From Xylophilus sp. GW821-FHT01B05 (lineage in GTDB: Bacteria; Pseudomonadota; Gammaproteobacteria; Burkholderiales; Burkholderiaceae_C): DNA of 64,000 nt. Positions within the stretch are counted from its first letter, which is position 1. Each line of letters starts with the position of its first letter. The DNA lies in NCBI GenBank assembly GCA_038961845.1, contig CP152408.1, positions 2,294,001 to 2,358,000 of the forward strand. Reading direction: 5' to 3'. This document shows, piece after piece, positions 29,807 to 39,401 of this stretch. Made by a program: the position numbers and the translations under genes. The notes beneath the pieces are model-generated. The model searched no databases. It was not told where the DNA came from and worked only from the letters and a program-made list of their open reading frames with translations.

Positions 29807-30673
29807 TCAGCGTGCGCCGAGTGCATCCACCTCGTCGCCGGCCAGTGCCACGATCTTGCTGGCAGCGGCGGGGGCGGGCGGTGCCGTGACCTGCAGCGAC
29901 GGGGGCGGCGTGGTGCTGGAGGGCGGCGGCGTCACCATGGGCGAATTGAGCGGTACCGACTTGCCGCTGGCAACGGCACGCAGGCGGCTGTGCTCGGCCA
30001 GCACCTTGGCGGCGTAGCCGCCGTCGTCGGGCAGGTTGGCCGCGCCCACGTAGTGGCGCAGGCCGCCTTCCAGCGAGCCGGCGCGGGCGATGCATTCCTG
30101 CAGCACCTTCACGCCCACGCGCAGGTTGGTCACCGGATCGAAGGCCGCCATCTGGCCGCCAAAGTTCTGGTACTTGTCGGTGTGGATCTGGGTCATCACC
30201 TGCATCAAGCCCTGCGCGCCCACGGGGCTTTGCGCAAACGGATTGAAGCCCGATTCCACCGCCATCACGGCCAGAATCAGGGTCGGGTCGAGCTTGGTGC
30301 GGGCACCGGTCTCGAAAGCCTCGACCACCAGCGCACTGATGGGCTCGGGCGCCACGCGGTACTTCTTGCTGAGCCAATAGGCCACAGCCGCCTGCGCCTT
30401 GGGCAGTTCCTTGGGGTTGGCTGCCGTCGCGCGCTCTACGGCATCGCGTTGGATCGGCAGCCCGATCATTTCGACCTTGCGGGCCTCCAGCCAGCCCATC
30501 AAATGGGCCTCGCTGGTCTCGCGCAGATCGGCACGCACAGTGAGCGTGACGACGGCAAAAACCAGTACAAGGCCCAGCAGGGCAAAACTGTTGTGCGTGA
30601 TTTCGAAGAAGCCCTCGGCGACATCTGCGGTAAAAGTTCGCAGGGCCTTGGCCACTCTTCCTGACGCTGTCAT
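29807..30673 (-). CDS. Membrane-anchored lytic transglycosylase (SLT family)
   Basis: 288 residues from ATG 30673. An N-terminal membrane segment (SFALLGLVLVFAVVTLTV, about residues 29-46) anchors it to the inner membrane. The SLT domain has the catalytic glutamate in ILAVMAVESGFNPFAQSPVG and then AQGLMQVMTQIHTDKYQNFG. LRVGVKVLQECIARAG and a RHYVGA segment match the MltC/Slt-type core. The last 50 or so residues are Pro/Ala/Thr-rich and probably disordered. It would cleave peptidoglycan. It has its own long upstream region and precedes glyA on the same strand. Confidence 0.88.
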   Translation of the reverse strand: MTASGRVAKALRTFTADVAEGFFEITHNSFALLGLVLVFAVVTLTVRADLRETSEAHLMGWLEARKVEMIGLPIQRDAVERATAANPKELPKAQAAVAYWLSKKYRVAPEPISALVVEAFETGARTKLDPTLILAVMAVESGFNPFAQSPVGAQGLMQVMTQIHTDKYQNFGGQMAAFDPVTNLRVGVKVLQECIARAGSLEGGLRHYVGAANLPDDGGYAAKVLAEHSRLRAVASGKSVPLNSPMVTPPPSSTTPPPSLQVTAPPAPAAASKIVALAGDEVDALGAR

Positions 30674-31359
30674 AGCTGTTCCTTTCTACGCAAGAAACCC
30701 ATCCAGTGGAAGCTGCGCGTCAGACACGAACTTCGTGGAAAGGGATCCTCGTTTGGATTGGGTCGCCATCGGATTCGCGCCAGGCCTGCAGCAGCGGCAG
30801 GGGTTGGTTGAGGGGCGACGAATCGACTTAGCCGTTGGGTCGGCAGCGGGTTAAGGGTCCCGGACTCGGGAGCGGGCGGATTCTAGGAGGCTTCCAAATA
30901 TCAAGTCAAGCATAAAGAAATGTCCCTTTATGTCATAACTGCAATTTGAAACAGCTCGGAAACAAGGTCTGCCGCTGGGTGCGGGACAATGCTGTAACAC
31001 TGATGTTTCCGAATGAAAGAGGCAATGATGTGCTGGCGCACCATTGAAAAATCCGCTTTGAAGCCCTCCCGCAGCTTTGCTATCTTCCAGCCGTCCGAGC
31101 CATCGGACGCTTTACCGGCAGGACGCCGCGATTGGCCTCTTCAAGGGCTTGCCGCGGCAGAGCGCCGGTCCCTCCTGGGGGCAATCTCTTGCCCCCTGCG
31201 CATGGGGGACTTGTCCCTCCCTCATGCGACACCAGACGGCCATGGGTTTTATGCCCGCCGTCGAGCCCGGCGGGTCAGGTTTCAAGCCTCCCGACCGGGC
31301 TTTTTGCTGGCCTTTTCATTTCGCCGGCGTGCCTGCCACTTTCACCGGATTCCCTGCCC
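30674..31359. promoter_or_regulatory. 686-bp intergenic region between divergent transglycosylase and DUF748 genes
   Basis: No convincing gene. On the minus-strand side (30680-30880) several short inverted repeats precede the transglycosylase, for example CACGAAGTTCGTG near 30730, suggesting a structured leader. The middle (30890-31010) is AT-rich and probably holds promoters. On the plus side two clear hairpins precede the DUF748 gene and are annotated separately. Confidence 0.5.
31177..31305 (+). promoter_or_regulatory. Hairpin plus terminator-like structure upstream of the DUF748 gene
   Basis: GGGGGCAA tctc TTGCCCCC (31177-31196) is a perfect 8-bp stem with a tetraloop. About 70 bases later AGCCCGG (31264-31270) pairs with CCGGGCT (31295-31301), directly followed by TTTTG. 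The second is a plausible intrinsic terminator 55 bases before the DUF748 ATG. This could mean attenuation of that gene or the 3' end of a small RNA. Confidence 0.45.
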
Positions 31360-34300
31360 ATGCGTGAGCCTGCTGCCATGAAATGGCGTCCTTCCGTTCC
31401 CATGGCCCTGCGCTGCCTGCGGGCTGCCGGCTATGTCCTGGCTGCGCTGTGCGTGCTGCTGGCCCTGGCCTGGTGGGGCGTGCCGAAACTGGTGCGGCAC
31501 CAGATGCAGGTGCAGGGCGAGGCGCATCTGGGGCGCGCGATCACGGCCGGGCGCATCATCTTCCGGCCCTGGCGCTTCGAGCTGTCCCTGCAGGACCTGG
31601 CGGTGGCCGGCGCCCAGCCAGAAGCCGCGCCGCAGCTCACCGTCAGCCATCTGCGGGTGCGCATCGCGCCGTCCTCGTTGCTGCACCTGGCGCCGGTGAT
31701 CAACACCCTGCGCATCGATTCCCCGTACCTGCGCCTCGCCCACACGGGCGGGGGGCATTACGACATAGACGACATCCTGGCCCGTGTGGCGGCCGCGCCC
31801 AAGGACCCGGATTCGGCCCCGGTGAAGTTCGCGCTGCACGACGTGCAGCTCAGTGCCGGCGCGGTGGATGTCAACGACCGCGGCCGCCTGCACCAGGTGC
31901 GCGACATGGCCCTGAGCCTGCCCCTGCTCAGCAGCCTGGAGCGCGAGCGCGATCAAGCGGCGCAGCCGCGCCTGGCCTTCACGCTCGACGGCAGCCGTTT
32001 TGACAGCGCGGCGCAGGCCACGCCCTTTGCCGAGGTACGCAAAGGCGAGGCCACGCTGCGCTTCCAGGGCCTGGACCTGGCGCCCTATCTGGATTACTGG
32101 CCCGCTGGCCTGCCGGTGCGCCTGACGGCGGGTGTGCTGGACGCAGACCTGCAGTTTGCGTTTGCCCAGGCGGCCGGACCCGAGGCCACGACGCTCGACA
32201 TCCGTGGCCGGGTCACGGCACACCGGCTGGCGGCGGTGGACGGGCAGGGCGCGCCGCTGTTGCAGGCCGAGCAACTGGACGTGCAATTGGCCCATGTCCG
32301 CCCGCTGGCGCAGGAAGTGGCGATAGACCAGATCGCATTGGTGGGCCCGCGCGTGCAACTGCGCCGCCTGGCGGATGGCCGTATTGCCGGCATGCCGGCG
32401 CCGTCGGCGCCCGCGCCCGCAGCGCCTGCCGCCGCAGGCGCACCAGCACCTGCCCCCTGGGCCATCACGCTGGCCCAGGCCCAGGTGCGCGACGGCGCGG
32501 TGGATTGGACCGACGCCGCCGTTGGCGCGACTCGCCCGCTGCGCCTGCACGACGTCCAGTTCACGCTCAAGGACCTGGCCTGGCCGCTGCGCAAGCCGGT
32601 GCCGGTCCAGCTCGAAGCCCAACTCAGCGGCCCAGACGCGCCCGCCCCCAAGGGCCGTGGCGCGGTGGCCCCGGCCGCCGGTGCGCGCCTGGCCGCGCAG
32701 GGCGAGGTGGCGCTGGATGGCGGCCATGTCACGGCCAAGCTGGCCGGCTTGCCGCTGGCCTGGGCGGCGCCTTATCTCAAGCCCTACCTGAAGCCGACGC
32801 TGGGCGGCATGCTCGATACCGAACTGGCGCTGGCCTGGACGCCCGATGGCGCCACGGTCGAGGCCAAGACGCTGAGCCTGGACAAGCTGGCGCTGGAGCA
32901 GGGCGGCAAGGCCCTGGCCGGCCTGGGCCGTTTGCAGCTCGACGGCACCAAGGTGGACACGGCCCGGCGCAGCGTGCTGCTGCCCCAGGTGGCCTTGACC
33001 GCGCCACAGATAGATGTCGCCCGCAACGCGCAGGGCCACTGGATGTTCGAGGACTGGCTGCCGCCAGCGGCAGCAGCCCCGGCCGCCGCCGCTGCCGCCA
33101 AGGTCAAGGCCGAGGCGCCGTGGACCATCAACCTGGCCGCGCTGGAGGTGTCGCAGGGCGTGGTGCGCTTCCGCGATGCGGGCCGGCCGCAGCCGGTCGC
33201 GGTGGACCTGACGGAACTCAAGCTGTCCCTGGCCAAGCTGGCGCTGCCGCTGGCCAAGGGCGCGGCGCCGTCGCCAGTGGAGCTGACGGCGCGCGTGGCC
33301 GAAGCTGCCGACGCCGCGTCGGCGCGCGGCCGGCGCTCAGCCGCGCGTGGGGGCTCGCTGCACCTGCGTGGCACGGCGGCGCTGATGCCGCTTGCGCTGG
33401 AGGGCCGGGTCGAGGCCAAGCAGCTACCGCTGCAGGCTTTTGATTCCTACTTCAGCGACCTGCTCAATGTGCAGGTCGCCCGCGCCGACGTGGGCTTCAC
33501 CGGCCAGGTGCGCTATGCCGACGAGGCGCGCGGCCCCGCCTGGCAGGTGCAGGGCGATGCGCTGCTGGAAGACACCCGCATCCTGAGCGCGGCGCCACTC
33601 GCGCCGGCCACCGCGCCGGCGTCCCAGGTGCGCCCGGCCGGCCCCTCGTCGCGCGGCATGCTTTCGGCGGGGGCTTTCTCCGGCAGCGCGTCTTCGCTGC
33701 TGGGCTGGAAGACGCTGGACCTGCGCGGCGTCTCTGCCAGCTCCAAGCCTGGCAGCGCGCTGCAGGTGGACGTGAAGGCCACGACCTGGAGCGACTTCTT
33801 TGCCCGCATCGCCATTGACCCGACTGGCCGCATCAACCTGCAGGATGTGGTGAAGCAAACGCCGAATGCTCCTGTTTCTGTAGCTGGTAGCCCAGGTGCA
33901 GAAAGGGCTAGAGGCCAAAATGATGCTGAAAAGCCTTCTCTTGCCCCGATCGTGCACATCGGCCCCACGCGCTTCGTGAACGGCCAGGTGCAGTTTTCTG
34001 ATCAGTTTGTGAAGCCTTCCTACAGCGCCAACCTGAGCGAGCTGCAAGGCCAGCTCGGCGGCTTCTCTTCCGAGCGGCCCGCAGGCGGCGCCGCGCCGGC
34101 CATGGCCGACCTGGAGCTGCGTGGCAAGGCCGAGGGCACGGCATCGCTGGACATCAGCGGCCAGCTCAATCCGCTTGTCAAGCCGCTGGCGCTGGACATC
34201 AAGGGCAAGGTGCGCGACCTGGAGCTGCCGCCGCTGTCTCCTTATTCAGTGAAGTACGCCGGCCACGGCATTGAGCGCGGCAAGATGGACGTAGACGTGG

Positions 34301-35169
34301 CCTATCGCATACAGCCCGACGGCCAGCTCACGGCACAGAACTCGATCGTGCTGCGCCAACTGGTGTTTGGCGAGCAGGTCGACGGCGCACCCACCAGCCT
34401 GCCGGTGCGCCTGGCGGCCGCGCTGCTGGCCGACCGCAACGGCGTGATCGACCTGAATCTGCCCATCAGCGGCTCGCTCAACGACCCGCAGTTCAGCCTG
34501 GCGCCGGTGATCTTCAAGGCGCTGGTCAACCTGATCGTGCGTGCGGTGACCTCGCCCTTCTCGCTGCTCTCCAGCGCTCTGGGCGGGGGCGGTGGTGCCG
34601 AGCAGGCATCCAATGTGCCGTTTGCGCCCGGCAGCGCCGAACTGTCGGCCGCGGCCAAGGAAGACCTGGCCAAGGTCGCCAAGGCGCTGACCGAGCGCCC
34701 GGGCCTGCGCCTGACCGTCACCGGCACCGTCAGCCGCGAGGCCGAGGCCGACGGCGTGCGCCGCGTGCGGCTGCAGCAGTTGCTGCGCCAGGAAAAGCGC
34801 CGCGGCCTGCGCCAGGCACCGGGGCAGCAGGCGGTGCCGTCGGCGGCCGACATCAGCGTCACGCCCGAGGAGGCCCCCGAGCTGCTGCGCAAGCTCTACG
34901 ACCGCACCGAGCTGCCGGACAAGCCGCGCAACCTGATCGGCATGGCCAAGTCGCTGCCCCAGGAAGAGATGGAGCGCATGCTGCTGGCACAGATCGATGT
35001 CAGCGACGACGGCCTGCAAACCCTGGCCGTGCAGCGCGGTACGGCGGTGCGCGACTACCTGGCCCAGCAGGGCGTGGCCATCGAGCGGCTGTTTGTCGGC
35101 GCACCGCGCCGGGTGGCCGATGCGAACGGTTTCACACCCCATGCGGAGCTGAGTCTGGCCACGCGCTGA
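31360..35169 (+). CDS. Giant AsmA/DUF748-family envelope protein
   Basis: About 1,269 residues. One N-terminal membrane segment (about residues 22-45, AGYVLAALCVLLALAWWGVP) is followed by a very long periplasmic region of AsmA-like repeats. Examples are ITAGRIIFRPWRFELSLQDL and LRIDSPYLRLAHTGGGHYDI. The DUF748 core (VDVAYRIQPDGQLTAQNSIV, LPVRLAAALLADRNGVIDLN) and an OmpA-like stretch (VPFAPGSAELSAAAKEDLAK) form the C-terminal third. Such proteins span the periplasm and are linked to lipid transport in the AsmA clan. Start ATG 31360 or 31378. Residues about 837-857 (VAGSPGAERARGQNDAEKP) are encoded by a copy of the dispersed repeat. Confidence 0.85.
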   Translation: MREPAAMKWRPSVPMALRCLRAAGYVLAALCVLLALAWWGVPKLVRHQMQVQGEAHLGRAITAGRIIFRPWRFELSLQDLAVAGAQPEAAPQLTVSHLRVRIAPSSLLHLAPVINTLRIDSPYLRLAHTGGGHYDIDDILARVAAAPKDPDSAPVKFALHDVQLSAGAVDVNDRGRLHQVRDMALSLPLLSSLERERDQAAQPRLAFTLDGSRFDSAAQATPFAEVRKGEATLRFQGLDLAPYLDYWPAGLPVRLTAGVLDADLQFAFAQAAGPEATTLDIRGRVTAHRLAAVDGQGAPLLQAEQLDVQLAHVRPLAQEVAIDQIALVGPRVQLRRLADGRIAGMPAPSAPAPAAPAAAGAPAPAPWAITLAQAQVRDGAVDWTDAAVGATRPLRLHDVQFTLKDLAWPLRKPVPVQLEAQLSGPDAPAPKGRGAVAPAAGARLAAQGEVALDGGHVTAKLAGLPLAWAAPYLKPYLKPTLGGMLDTELALAWTPDGATVEAKTLSLDKLALEQGGKALAGLGRLQLDGTKVDTARRSVLLPQVALTAPQIDVARNAQGHWMFEDWLPPAAAAPAAAAAAKVKAEAPWTINLAALEVSQGVVRFRDAGRPQPVAVDLTELKLSLAKLALPLAKGAAPSPVELTARVAEAADAASARGRRSAARGGSLHLRGTAALMPLALEGRVEAKQLPLQAFDSYFSDLLNVQVARADVGFTGQVRYADEARGPAWQVQGDALLEDTRILSAAPLAPATAPASQVRPAGPSSRGMLSAGAFSGSASSLLGWKTLDLRGVSASSKPGSALQVDVKATTWSDFFARIAIDPTGRINLQDVVKQTPNAPVSVAGSPGAERARGQNDAEKPSLAPIVHIGPTRFVNGQVQFSDQFVKPSYSANLSELQGQLGGFSSERPAGGAAPAMADLELRGKAEGTASLDISGQLNPLVKPLALDIKGKVRDLELPPLSPYSVKYAGHGIERGKMDVDVAYRIQPDGQLTAQNSIVLRQLVFGEQVDGAPTSLPVRLAAALLADRNGVIDLNLPISGSLNDPQFSLAPVIFKALVNLIVRAVTSPFSLLSSALGGGGGAEQASNVPFAPGSAELSAAAKEDLAKVAKALTERPGLRLTVTGTVSREAEADGVRRVRLQQLLRQEKRRGLRQAPGQQAVPSAADISVTPEEAPELLRKLYDRTELPDKPRNLIGMAKSLPQEEMERMLLAQIDVSDDGLQTLAVQRGTAVRDYLAQQGVAIERLFVGAPRRVADANGFTPHAELSLATR
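33869..33932. repeat. Dispersed repeat, in-frame copy inside the DUF748 gene
   Basis: TGTAGCTGGTAGCCCAGGT, followed by GGGCTAGAGGCC and an A-rich tail, matches the copy at 39763 almost position by position. It is read through in frame and has a base composition unlike the surrounding GC-rich codons. Confidence 0.6.
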
Positions 35170-35261
35170 GGGGGCTGGCAAGCCTCTCTATTTGAGGGTT
35201 TCACGGGCCGGGCCAAAAGGCGGTGAAAATAGCGCCTTTGCCCCGCCACATCGGCGGCGGC

Positions 35262-35287
35262 CGGCCACGGGCCCGTGGCCGTGTTTT
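35262..35287 (+). terminator. Terminator after the DUF748 gene
   Basis: CGGCCACGGGCCCGTGGCCG is a perfect 20-base palindrome followed by TGTTTTCC. It lies about 95 bases after the DUF748 stop and about 80-100 before the DUF349 gene. Confidence 0.65.
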
Positions 35288-35364
35288 CCCCCGCGCTTTG
35301 CGGCGCAGTGGCGCCTGGTGCGCCCTTCCTCATTCCCATGTTTCCTTTTTCCTCCCGCAACAAA

Positions 35365-38115
35365 ATGTCCGACGCATCCGACGTGAATCCGACCCCGGCC
35401 AAGGCTGCCCCTGAAGCGCATCCGCTGGACGCGTTGACGGGTGGCGCCTTCTCGGCAGCTACCTCGGGCGAGCGCGCCTCGCGCGTGCGCGAGTGGCTTA
35501 CGCGCCAACCCTCGGCCGAGCAAATCCAGGAAGTCTTCAAGGAACTGAGCGTGCGCGACAAGGGCGCCGCCAAACCCCTGCGCGAGAAGCTCGACGAGAT
35601 CAAGCGCGCCAAGGGCCAGGAAGTCATCGCCGCCGAATGGGCCGAAAAGGCCCGCGTGCTGCTGGAGGCATCCAAGCTCAACATCGCCGACGCCCTGGCC
35701 TGGCAGCGTGATGCCGCCAAGGCTGGCGCGCCGCTCAGCCGCGAGCCGCTGGCCGCGCTCAAGGTGCAGTTGGCCGACCGCGTCAAGGTCATCGAAGACC
35801 TGCAGAACCGCGTGCAAGTGCAGCGCGAAGCCGCCGTGCTGCTGGCCCAGCGCATCGAAGTGCTGTCCACCAAGCCCTGGCGCGACGCCGAGGCCGCGCT
35901 GGGCACGCTGAGCGCCGACATCGGCCACTGGCAAGAGCAGGCCGCCGCCATCGCGGGCGACGCCGCCTGGCCCAGCGTGGAAGCCAAGTTCCCGCCGCAG
36001 CTCGACGCCTCCAAGGCCCAACTGCTGGTGGTCTGGGACGCCTTCCAGGCCGCCATTGCACAAGCCAGTGCCGCAGCCGCCGACGCCGCCGCGCCGCTGC
36101 CGCCGGTACCGGTCTGGGCCGAAGAGCTGTCGCTGGCACGTGGTGGCCCGGCGCGTGAAGCCGCTGCGGATGGCGCCGCTCCTGGCGACGCCCCCGCTGC
36201 CGCCCGTGCCCCGCGCGTCAAGATGATCGACCCCGCCGTGCGCGACAAGGCCCGCAAGGCCGTGGCCGAGGCCGTCGCCAAGCTGGAGCAGGAAACCGCC
36301 GAAGGCCATGGCAAGGCCAGCGCCGGCGCCGCTGGTGCACTGCGCGGTGTTCTGAAGGAACACGGGCGCCATATCGATCCGGCGCTCGAAGCCAAGGTGA
36401 ATGCCGCACTGTCGGCCGCCGGTGAGCTCGAAGGCTGGCAGCGCTGGCGCGCCGACCAGCTGCGCGAAGAGCTGGTCGCCAAGGCCGAGGGCCTGACCAA
36501 GCGCCCCGACGGCCAGGCCCTGGGTGGCCGCAAGATGCAGGAAACCCTGCGCCAGTTGCGCGAGCAATGGAAGCAGACCGACCAGGGCGGCCCGTCCAAC
36601 CACGCGCTCTGGAAGCGCTTCGACGAAGCCTGCAACGAAGCCCACAAGGTGGTCGAGGCCTGGCTGGAGAAGGTCAAGGCCGACGCCGCCGAGCACAAGG
36701 CCCAACGCCTGGCGCTGATCGAAGAACTCAAGGCCTGGGGTGCCGCCCAGGCCGCCAGCGGTGACCTGAAGTCGCTCAGCCGTGGCCTGCACCAGTTTGC
36801 CGACCGCTGGCGCGATGCCGGCCACCTGGGCGAAAAGGCCTTTGCCGAAATCCAGCCGCTCTGGAAGGAAGCCCACGCCGCCGCCGCCGCGCCGCTGGAA
36901 GCCGCACAAAAGCAAAGCCTGGCCGTGCGCCACGCCATGATCGAAGAAGCCACCGTCATTGGCGCCGCGCCCATGCTGCGCATCGACGCCGTCAAGGCGC
37001 TGCAGCAACGCTGGCAGGCCGAGGCGCAATCGGTGCCGCTGGACCGCCGCCAGGAGCAGAAGCTCTGGGACGCCTTCCGCAAACCCATTGACGAGGCCTT
37101 CAACCGCAAGACCTCCGAGCGTGAACGCGCCACCACCGCGCTGAGCGAACACGACCGCGTGGTGCTCGACGCCTCCAAGGCGCTGGAAGCCGCCAATGCG
37201 GGCGGCGACGCCCAGAAGATCCGCGCCGCCATGGCCGCGCTTGACGCCGCCCTGCGCGGCCAAGCCGCTGCGGCTGCCGCCGTTACGGCTGCGGGTGAAG
37301 AAAAATCACAAAAACCGGCTGAAGCCCAGGCGGAGCAAGGGCAGGCTGCTATAGAAGGTGAAGCAACGGCCGAGCCCGATGCCGCAGCGCCCGACGCTGC
37401 CGCTGCAGAAGCTCCGGCACCGATTGCCGCCCCCAAGCCAGCGCCCAAGCCCGTGGTGGCAGTGCGTGGCGACGACCGCCCCGGCATGCGCAAGGCCGAG
37501 CCGGCCGTGCCCGGCCGTGGCGGCAAGTTCGGCGATCGCCGTGACAGCCGCGATGGCCGCAGCAGTGGCCCGCGCGACGCCGGCCGCCCGGGGCGCCCGG
37601 ACGATCGCGGTGGCCGCTTTGGCGATCGCCCGGAGCGCGAAGACCGTGGCCCGCGCCTGGGCGACACCGCCTTCCGCGCCCAGCGCGATGCGCTCGAACA
37701 CGCCCAGGCCACGCTGCGCAAGCTCGCGGCCCAGGCCCATGGCGAAGCCCTGACGCATCTGCTCGACGCCTGGGACAAGCGCGACGCCGCCGCCATCCCG
37801 AGCGCGCAAGAGCTGGGCAACCGCGTCAGCCCGGCCACGCGCAGCGCCTGGACCCAGGCACTGGGCGCCGCGCCGCAAGACAAGGGCGATGCCGCAGAAG
37901 CGCTGCTGCGCCTGGAGATGGCCGCCGAAGTGCCGTCGCCGGCCGACCACCTCAGTGCGCGCCGCATGCTGCAACTGCAGTTGCTCACGCGCCGCAACGC
38001 GCCGTCCCCGGCCCAGACCTGGGGTGAGGACGCTGCCAAGGTGCTGGCCAGTGCCAGCGACGCGCAAAGCGCGCGCCGGCTGCAGAACGTGCTGAAGACG
38101 CTGCTCAAGCCCTGA
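35365..38115 (+). CDS. DUF349 coiled-coil protein with RG-rich segment
   Basis: About 916 residues from ATG 35365 (MSDASDVNPTPAKAAPEAHP); ATG 35338 would add nine. It is largely helical and Ala/Lys/Glu-rich, with repeated DUF349 units recognisable by W-K-x(n)-F/D patterns such as EQWKQTDQGGPSNHALWKRF and AEIQPLWKEAHA. A linker at about 645-665 (KSQKPAEAQAEQGQAAIEG) derives from the dispersed repeat. Residues about 712-765 are rich in RG/RD/GR (RGGKFGDRRDSRDGRS), like RNA-binding tails. Function unknown in the family. No clear Shine-Dalgarno. Confidence 0.82.
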   Translation: MSDASDVNPTPAKAAPEAHPLDALTGGAFSAATSGERASRVREWLTRQPSAEQIQEVFKELSVRDKGAAKPLREKLDEIKRAKGQEVIAAEWAEKARVLLEASKLNIADALAWQRDAAKAGAPLSREPLAALKVQLADRVKVIEDLQNRVQVQREAAVLLAQRIEVLSTKPWRDAEAALGTLSADIGHWQEQAAAIAGDAAWPSVEAKFPPQLDASKAQLLVVWDAFQAAIAQASAAAADAAAPLPPVPVWAEELSLARGGPAREAAADGAAPGDAPAAARAPRVKMIDPAVRDKARKAVAEAVAKLEQETAEGHGKASAGAAGALRGVLKEHGRHIDPALEAKVNAALSAAGELEGWQRWRADQLREELVAKAEGLTKRPDGQALGGRKMQETLRQLREQWKQTDQGGPSNHALWKRFDEACNEAHKVVEAWLEKVKADAAEHKAQRLALIEELKAWGAAQAASGDLKSLSRGLHQFADRWRDAGHLGEKAFAEIQPLWKEAHAAAAAPLEAAQKQSLAVRHAMIEEATVIGAAPMLRIDAVKALQQRWQAEAQSVPLDRRQEQKLWDAFRKPIDEAFNRKTSERERATTALSEHDRVVLDASKALEAANAGGDAQKIRAAMAALDAALRGQAAAAAAVTAAGEEKSQKPAEAQAEQGQAAIEGEATAEPDAAAPDAAAAEAPAPIAAPKPAPKPVVAVRGDDRPGMRKAEPAVPGRGGKFGDRRDSRDGRSSGPRDAGRPGRPDDRGGRFGDRPEREDRGPRLGDTAFRAQRDALEHAQATLRKLAAQAHGEALTHLLDAWDKRDAAAIPSAQELGNRVSPATRSAWTQALGAAPQDKGDAAEALLRLEMAAEVPSPADHLSARRMLQLQLLTRRNAPSPAQTWGEDAAKVLASASDAQSARRLQNVLKTLLKP
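37300..37356. repeat. Dispersed repeat, inverted in-frame copy inside the DUF349 gene
   Basis: On the minus strand it reads TATAGCAGCCTGCCCTTGCT, followed by GCCTGGGCTTCAGCC and a T-rich tail. This is the same layout as the copies at 33869 and 39763 but in the opposite orientation. It codes a Gln/Ala/Glu-rich linker. Confidence 0.6.
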
Positions 38116-38117
38116 GC

Positions 38118-38552
38118 ATGCTGGCCCCAGACGTATCGCTGCGGCCCTATGCCCCAGCCGACGAGGCCGCCGTGGTGGCCTTGTGGCAGGCCTGCGGCCT
38201 GGTGCGGCCCTGGAACGATCCGCACAAGGACATCGCCCGCAAGCTGACTGAGCAGCCCGAGTTGTTCCTGACTGCGGTCGAGGGCGAGGTACTGGTGGGC
38301 ACGGCCATGGTCGGCTTCGACGGCCACCGCGGCTGGGTCTACTACCTTGCTGTGGCGCCCGGCCGGCAGCGCCTGTCCATCGGCCGGCGCCTGATGGCCG
38401 AGGCCGAGCGTCTGTTGATCGAGCGTGGCTGCCCCAAGATCAACCTGCAGGTGCGCACCGGTAATACCGCCGTGCTCGATTTCTACCGCCGGCTGGGCTA
38501 TGCCCAGGACGAAGCGGTGAGCTTGGGCAAGCGGCTGATTCCTGATCTCTGA
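38118..38552 (+). CDS. GNAT acetyltransferase (YpeA-like)
   Basis: 144 residues, two bases after the DUF349 stop. The acetyl-CoA-binding strand-loop is VYYLAVAPGRQRLSIGRRLM; the usual Q/RxxGxG/A is RLSIGRR. The YpeA/RimI-like order LRPYAPADEAAVVALWQACG, VGTAMVGFDGHRGWVYYLAV, then INLQVRTGNTAVLDFYRRLG is clear. Acceptor substrate unknown. The start is taken as ATG 38118; co-transcription with the DUF349 gene is likely. Confidence 0.88.
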   Translation: MLAPDVSLRPYAPADEAAVVALWQACGLVRPWNDPHKDIARKLTEQPELFLTAVEGEVLVGTAMVGFDGHRGWVYYLAVAPGRQRLSIGRRLMAEAERLLIERGCPKINLQVRTGNTAVLDFYRRLGYAQDEAVSLGKRLIPDL

Positions 38553-38682
38553 TCAGGCCGTGGCGCGCGACGGCCATGTGTTGACCGCCGGCATCGACGC
38601 TGGAATACGCCCAGGCGCCGCCCTTCAACGCGGGCCGGCCGGAGACGGCCCCGCCTGACCGGGCTGATGCAGGCGTAAAAAA

Positions 38683-38704
38683 AGGCTCCCGAAGGAGCCT
38701 TTTG
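38683..38704. terminator. Bidirectional intrinsic terminator between GNAT and efp genes
   Basis: AGGCTCCC gaag GAGCCT is flanked by A7 on the left and TTTTG on the right, so it can work on both strands. On the minus strand it ends the efp transcript with a run of seven Ts. Confidence 0.85.
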
Positions 38705-38721
38705 TGCGAAGAGGCCGGGCC

Positions 38722-39276
38722 TCAGACACGCTTGCGGTATTCGCCGGTGCGGGTGTCGATTTCGATCTTGTCGCCTTGCGAGACGAACAGCGGCACCGGC
38801 ACTTCGAAGCCGGTGGCGATCTTGGCGGGCTTGAGCACCTTGCCGGACGTGTCGCCCTTGACGGCGGGTTCGGTCCAGGTGATTTCGCGCTCGACGCTGG
38901 TCGGCAGTTCGACCGAAATCGCCTTGCCGTCGTAGAACACCACTTCAACAGCCATGCCGTCTTCGAGGTAGTTGAGCGCGTCGCCCATGTTCTCGGCTTC
39001 GACTTCGTACTGGTTGTATTCGCTGTCCATGCAGACGTACATCGGGTCGGCGAAGTAGGAGTAGGTGCAGTCCTTCTTCTCCAGCACGATCTGGTCCATC
39101 TTGTCGTCGGCCTTGAACACCACTTCGGTACCGAAGTTGGCGATCAGGCTCTTGAGCTTCATGCGCACGGTGGCAGAGTTGCGGCCGCCGCGGCTGTATT
39201 CGGTCTTGAGGACGACCATCGGGTCCTTGCCGTGCATGATCACGTTGCCGGCGCGGATTTCTTGAGCGATTTTCAT
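38722..39276 (-). CDS. efp: Translation elongation factor P
   Basis: 184 residues. EF-P rescues ribosomes stalled at polyproline. The KOW-like N-domain loop SRGGRNSA carries arginine at position 32, the residue that EarP rhamnosylates, instead of the lysine used by EpmA systems. [40 protein letters not shown] and the C-terminal [16 protein letters not shown] are standard. Start ATG 39276. It lies downstream of earP on the same strand, 125 bases away, and is followed by a strong terminator. Confidence 0.97.
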   Translation of the reverse strand: MKIAQEIRAGNVIMHGKDPMVVLKTEYSRGGRNSATVRMKLKSLIANFGTEVVFKADDKMDQIVLEKKDCTYSYFADPMYVCMDSEYNQYEVEAENMGDALNYLEDGMAVEVVFYDGKAISVELPTSVEREITWTEPAVKGDTSGKVLKPAKIATGFEVPVPLFVSQGDKIEIDTRTGEYRKRV

Positions 39277-39401
39277 AGGTTGGGCCTGTTGGGGCTGGGT
39301 TGCAGGCCGTACTCAGCGGGCAAACGCCTGGCTGCGGGACGGCGGGGGCGCCACCAGGCACGTGCTACAGACGCTGCCCGAATTGCGCAAAGCCTCGGAT
39401 T

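Noticed and set aside
31132..31359. Extra 76 codons upstream of the DUF748 gene
   Set aside because: The reading crosses the hairpin/terminator region and is Pro/Arg-rich; the ATG at 31360 leads directly to the membrane segment.
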